Positions 62,039 through 64,000 of a DNA stretch of 64,000 nt are shown here, piece after piece. Made by a program: the position numbers and the translations under genes. Each line of letters opens with the position of its first letter. Position 1 is the stretch's first letter. This stretch comes from Bartonella bilalgolemi (GTDB taxonomy: Bacteria; Pseudomonadota; Alphaproteobacteria; Rhizobiales; Rhizobiaceae): positions 169,692 to 233,691 of the forward strand of contig NZ_JAMCOF010000001.1 in assembly GCF_023500045.1 (NCBI RefSeq). Reading direction: 5' to 3'. Below the pieces are notes generated by a model. It was not told the DNA's origin. It made no database searches and worked only from the letters and a program-made list of their open reading frames with translations.

Positions 62039-63113
62039 TTTCTAGCTCCCAGAAAGAAGACTGAGAATCAGTCCCCGCCGATGAAGAAACCTTTTTTATT
62101 GACTCTGCCGTTGTAGGGGGACAAAGTTTTAAATGTGTCCAAGCTTTTTCTGTTAAAATCCTCCCACGCGCTGTTCGTTGAATAAAACCTTGTTGAAGCA
62201 AATAAGGTTCAATAATATCTTCAATTGCATCACGGGGTTCTGAAAGAGCAGCAGCAATTGTTTCAATACCGACGGGTCCTCCTAAAAAAGTTTGAGCAAT
62301 GAGGATAAGATAACGGCGGTCTAAAGGATCAAGGCCAAGATGATCAACTTCAAGACGTGAAAGAGCTTCATCAGCAATTGTATGATCAATTTTCTCAGCC
62401 TTTTTAACTAAAGCAAAATCACAGACACGTCGTAAAAGACGCCCTGCAATTCTGGGGGTTCCACGGGAACGGCGCGCAATTTCATGAGCGCCATCATCAT
62501 TGATTTGAACTGAAAAAAGACGGGCGTTGCGCTGAACAATGTATTCTAATTCTTCTATGGTATAAAAATTTAACCGGATGGGAATGCCAAAACGATCCCG
62601 TAAAGGAGTGGTCAGTAATCCTAAACGCGTTGTCGCTGCAACTAAGGTGAATTTGGCTAAGTCAATTTTGACTGAACGAGCCGCAGGACCTTCACCAATG
62701 ATAAGATCAAGTTGATAATCTTCCATGGCCGGATACAGAATCTCTTCGATAGCCGGATTTAAACGATGAATTTCATCAATAAAAAGAACATCTCGCTCTT
62801 CCAGATTGGTTAAAAGAGCAGCTAAATCACCCGCTTTGGCAATGACAGGTCCTGAGGTTGAACGAAAATTAACGCCTAATTCCTTTGCCATAATTTGCGA
62901 AAGTGTTGTTTTTCCTAAACCAGGAGGTCCAACAAAGAGGACATGATCTAAGGCTTCATGTCGTGTCCGTGCTGCTTCAATAAAGATTTTTAAATTCGCA
63001 CGGGCAGCTTCTTGACCAATAAAGTCATCTAGGGTTTGAGGTCTTAAGGAACGATCCGGATCGTTAGGAAGGGGAATAGCTCCAAGAAGGCGCTGAGGAT
63101 CATCTTTATGCAT
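62031..63113 (-). CDS. ruvB: Holliday junction branch-migration ATPase RuvB
   Basis: 360-residue AAA+ motor driving branch migration with Ruv[14 protein letters not shown] (about 22-34), Walker [10 protein letters not shown] (about 62-70), Walker [11 protein letters not shown] (about 109-118), the sensor 1 region AATTRLG and arginine-finger TPLRDRFG are present, followed by a C-terminal winged helix ([18 protein letters not shown]). Ends with a short extension beyond the usual core. It shares one base with the ruvA stop. Confidence 0.97.
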   Translation of the reverse strand: MHKDDPQRLLGAIPLPNDPDRSLRPQTLDDFIGQEAARANLKIFIEAARTRHEALDHVLFVGPPGLGKTTLSQIMAKELGVNFRSTSGPVIAKAGDLAALLTNLEERDVLFIDEIHRLNPAIEEILYPAMEDYQLDLIIGEGPAARSVKIDLAKFTLVAATTRLGLLTTPLRDRFGIPIRLNFYTIEELEYIVQRNARLFSVQINDDGAHEIARRSRGTPRIAGRLLRRVCDFALVKKAEKIDHTIADEALSRLEVDHLGLDPLDRRYLILIAQTFLGGPVGIETIAAALSEPRDAIEDIIEPYLLQQGFIQRTARGRILTEKAWTHLKLCPPTTAESIKKVSSSAGTDSQSSFWELENE

Positions 63114-63757
63114 TATCCATTGTTTCCTTGATTGTGTGAGGAAAGAAGCCTGAGACTATGGCGAACAAGGAGTGCTGAGGAAACCGTTTCTCCTTTAAGG
63201 GCAGAAAGGGCTGAAGCCAAAGCAGTGGCTGCTTTGTCATGATCAAAACCAAGCTTGATGAGAGCTAAAAGAGCATCGTGAGTTGGTTGATGCTTCTTTT
63301 CTGAAGAAAAATTCAAAGAAGAGGACAAAGCAGGATTCTTATTATCTTCTTTAGAAAGAAGAGTTTTGCTTTTGAGTTCGCTTACAATTCTTTCGCTGAC
63401 TTTTTTGCCAACACCTGGAGCACGACTGATCATCGCAATATCGTTGAGGGTAATTGCTTGGCTGAGGTCACTAACTGATAAGGATCCTAAAATTGCCAAT
63501 GCAACTTTTGCACCAACACCTGGAACATTCTGCAAAAGGCAAAACCATTCTTGTTCAGACTTTGTTGCAAAGCCAAAAAGACGAATCGCTTCTTCACGTA
63601 CATGGGTTTCGATGAATAAGCTAAGACTTTCACCTATGGCTGGTAAAGAAGAATGAAGGCGGTTAGGGATAAAAATAATATATCCAACACCCTGCACATC
63701 GAGAATAATGTGATCATCAAAAACATGTTCAAGAATGCCTTTGAGTTTTCCAATCAT
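63113..63757 (-). CDS. ruvA: Holliday junction-binding protein RuvA
   Basis: 214-residue junction-recognition subunit. [31 protein letters not shown] forms the OB-fold domain. Helix-hairpin-helix motifs [18 protein letters not shown] (about 75-92) and [20 protein letters not shown] (about 110-130) follow, then a flexible linker and the C-terminal RuvB-binding helices. The first 13 codons are also part of the 155-base tandem duplication extending to the window edge. The ATG overlaps the stop of the duplicated ruvC tail (ATGA). The gene itself is intact. Confidence 0.96.
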   Translation of the reverse strand: MIGKLKGILEHVFDDHIILDVQGVGYIIFIPNRLHSSLPAIGESLSLFIETHVREEAIRLFGFATKSEQEWFCLLQNVPGVGAKVALAILGSLSVSDLSQAITLNDIAMISRAPGVGKKVSERIVSELKSKTLLSKEDNKNPALSSSLNFSSEKKHQPTHDALLALIKLGFDHDKAATALASALSALKGETVSSALLVRHSLRLLSSHNQGNNG

Positions 63758-63912
63758 GCGCTTGCCTTTAGACGGTAAGAGGAACTCGTACGGTGAGCGC
63801 TATGGCAAATTGCAAAGGCTAGAGCATCTGCTGCATCACTGCTGTCAAATTCAGCGCGTATCATGTAATGATTAAAAACATGTTCAAGAATGCCTTTGAG
63901 TTTTCCAATCAT
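63754..63912 (-). pseudogene. Chimeric ruvA-start/ruvC-end reading frame made by tandem duplication
   Basis: This 52-codon frame starts with a second copy of the ruvA start ([13 protein letters not shown]) and continues without a frameshift into a second copy of the ruvC end (NHYMIRAEFDSSDAADALAFAICH...LKASA), ending at the TGA that overlaps the true ruvA ATG. It is a by-product of the 155-base duplication, not a normal gene. If translated it would give a short RuvA/RuvC fusion peptide without either active domain. It could preserve coupling between ruvC and ruvA translation. Confidence 0.8.
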
Positions 63913-64000
63913 GCGCTTGCCTTTAGACGGTAAGAGGAACTCGTACGGTGAGCGCTATGGCAAATTGCAAAGGCTAGAGCATCTGCTGCATCACTGCTGT
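63909..64000 (-). CDS. ruvC: RuvC Holliday junction resolvase, C-terminal end (partial)
   Basis: The last 30 codons of ruvC enter from the right edge. [15 protein letters not shown] is the conserved C-terminal RuvC motif with catalytic Asp residues, followed by a basic tail ending LKASA. The TGA overlaps the ATG of the duplicated ruvA start. The rest of the gene lies outside the window. An identical copy of this end lies 155 bases further left. Confidence 0.85.
   Translation of the reverse strand, partial: SSDAADALAFAICHSAHRTSSSYRLKASA

Larger units (their letters stand above)
63719..64000. repeat. 155-base tandem duplication across the ruvC/ruvA junction
   Basis: Bases 63719-63845 recur exactly at 63874-64000 (127 bases, period 155), where the window ends. 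The 28 bases between (63846-63873) should follow at 64001-64028 if the unit is complete. The unit contains the ruvC end and first 13 ruvA codons. The copies are identical, so the event is recent, or it is an assembly error. Confidence 0.95.

Overview
The window is an AT-rich chromosomal segment of an alphaproteobacterium of the order Hyphomicrobiales (Rhizobiales). Protein content and gene order point to Bartonella or a very close relative. Pointers are rhizobial blocks (sdhCDAB, ftsK-lolA-xthA, ftsEX-ydcF, atpHAGDC without F0 genes, fdxA-carD, tkt-gap-pgk-class I aldolase, ruvCAB-ybgC-tolQRAB) combined with signs of genome reduction: missing neighbours, a helicase without its motor, a decayed rpmF copy and long gene-free gaps. 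The genus call is inference; no rRNA lies in the window.

Layout. 0.16-3.6 kb: sdhCDAB. 3.6-4.8 kb: a 1.16 kb gap holding a candidate structured small RNA. 4.8-10.2 kb: a ubiquinone hydroxylase facing ftsK-lolA-xthA. 10.2-14.9 kb: a complete tripartite MacAB-type exporter (outer-membrane factor, adaptor, ABC transporter). 14.9-20.4 kb (minus strand): YggS-type PLP protein, acs, ftsE, ftsX, ydcF. 20.5-27.8 kb: leuS-lptE, an Fsa-type transaldolase, priA and an unknown exported protein. 27.9-35.8 kb: the F1 operon atpHAGDC running directly into an EmrB-like/EmrA-like efflux pair. 36-44.8 kb: ispG, ispA, mtgA, rpmF with a decayed 3' copy, carD, fdxA, the motorless helicase relic, and rpoH. 44.9-51.5 kb: M48 lipoprotein protease, thiN, a glycine-zipper lipoprotein, an ABC-F ATPase, gapR, a DUF1036 protein, a probable 6S RNA, zapA and a DUF4164 protein. 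51.8-57.4 kb: tkt, gap, pgk and class I aldolase. 57.6-64.0 kb (minus strand): ruvC(partial)-ruvA-ruvB-ybgC-tolQ-tolR-tolA-tolB.

The genes are mostly housekeeping: respiration and ATP synthesis (sdh, ubiH, F1), central carbon (acs, transaldolase, tkt-gap-pgk-fba), envelope and division (ftsK, ftsEX, zapA, tol, lolA, lptE, mtgA), DNA maintenance (xthA, priA, ruvABC) and regulation (rpoH, carD, gapR, 6S RNA). I see no CRISPR array, prophage, insertion sequence, tRNA, rRNA or secretion-system locus, and no clear new multi-gene system.

Most worth a second look: a 155-bp tandem duplication at the ruvC/ruvA junction running off the window end; the putative small RNA at 4.1-4.25 kb; Tyr instead of the expected heme-ligand His in SdhD; the decayed rpmF duplicate; and the free-standing C-terminal half of a rhizobial helicase.
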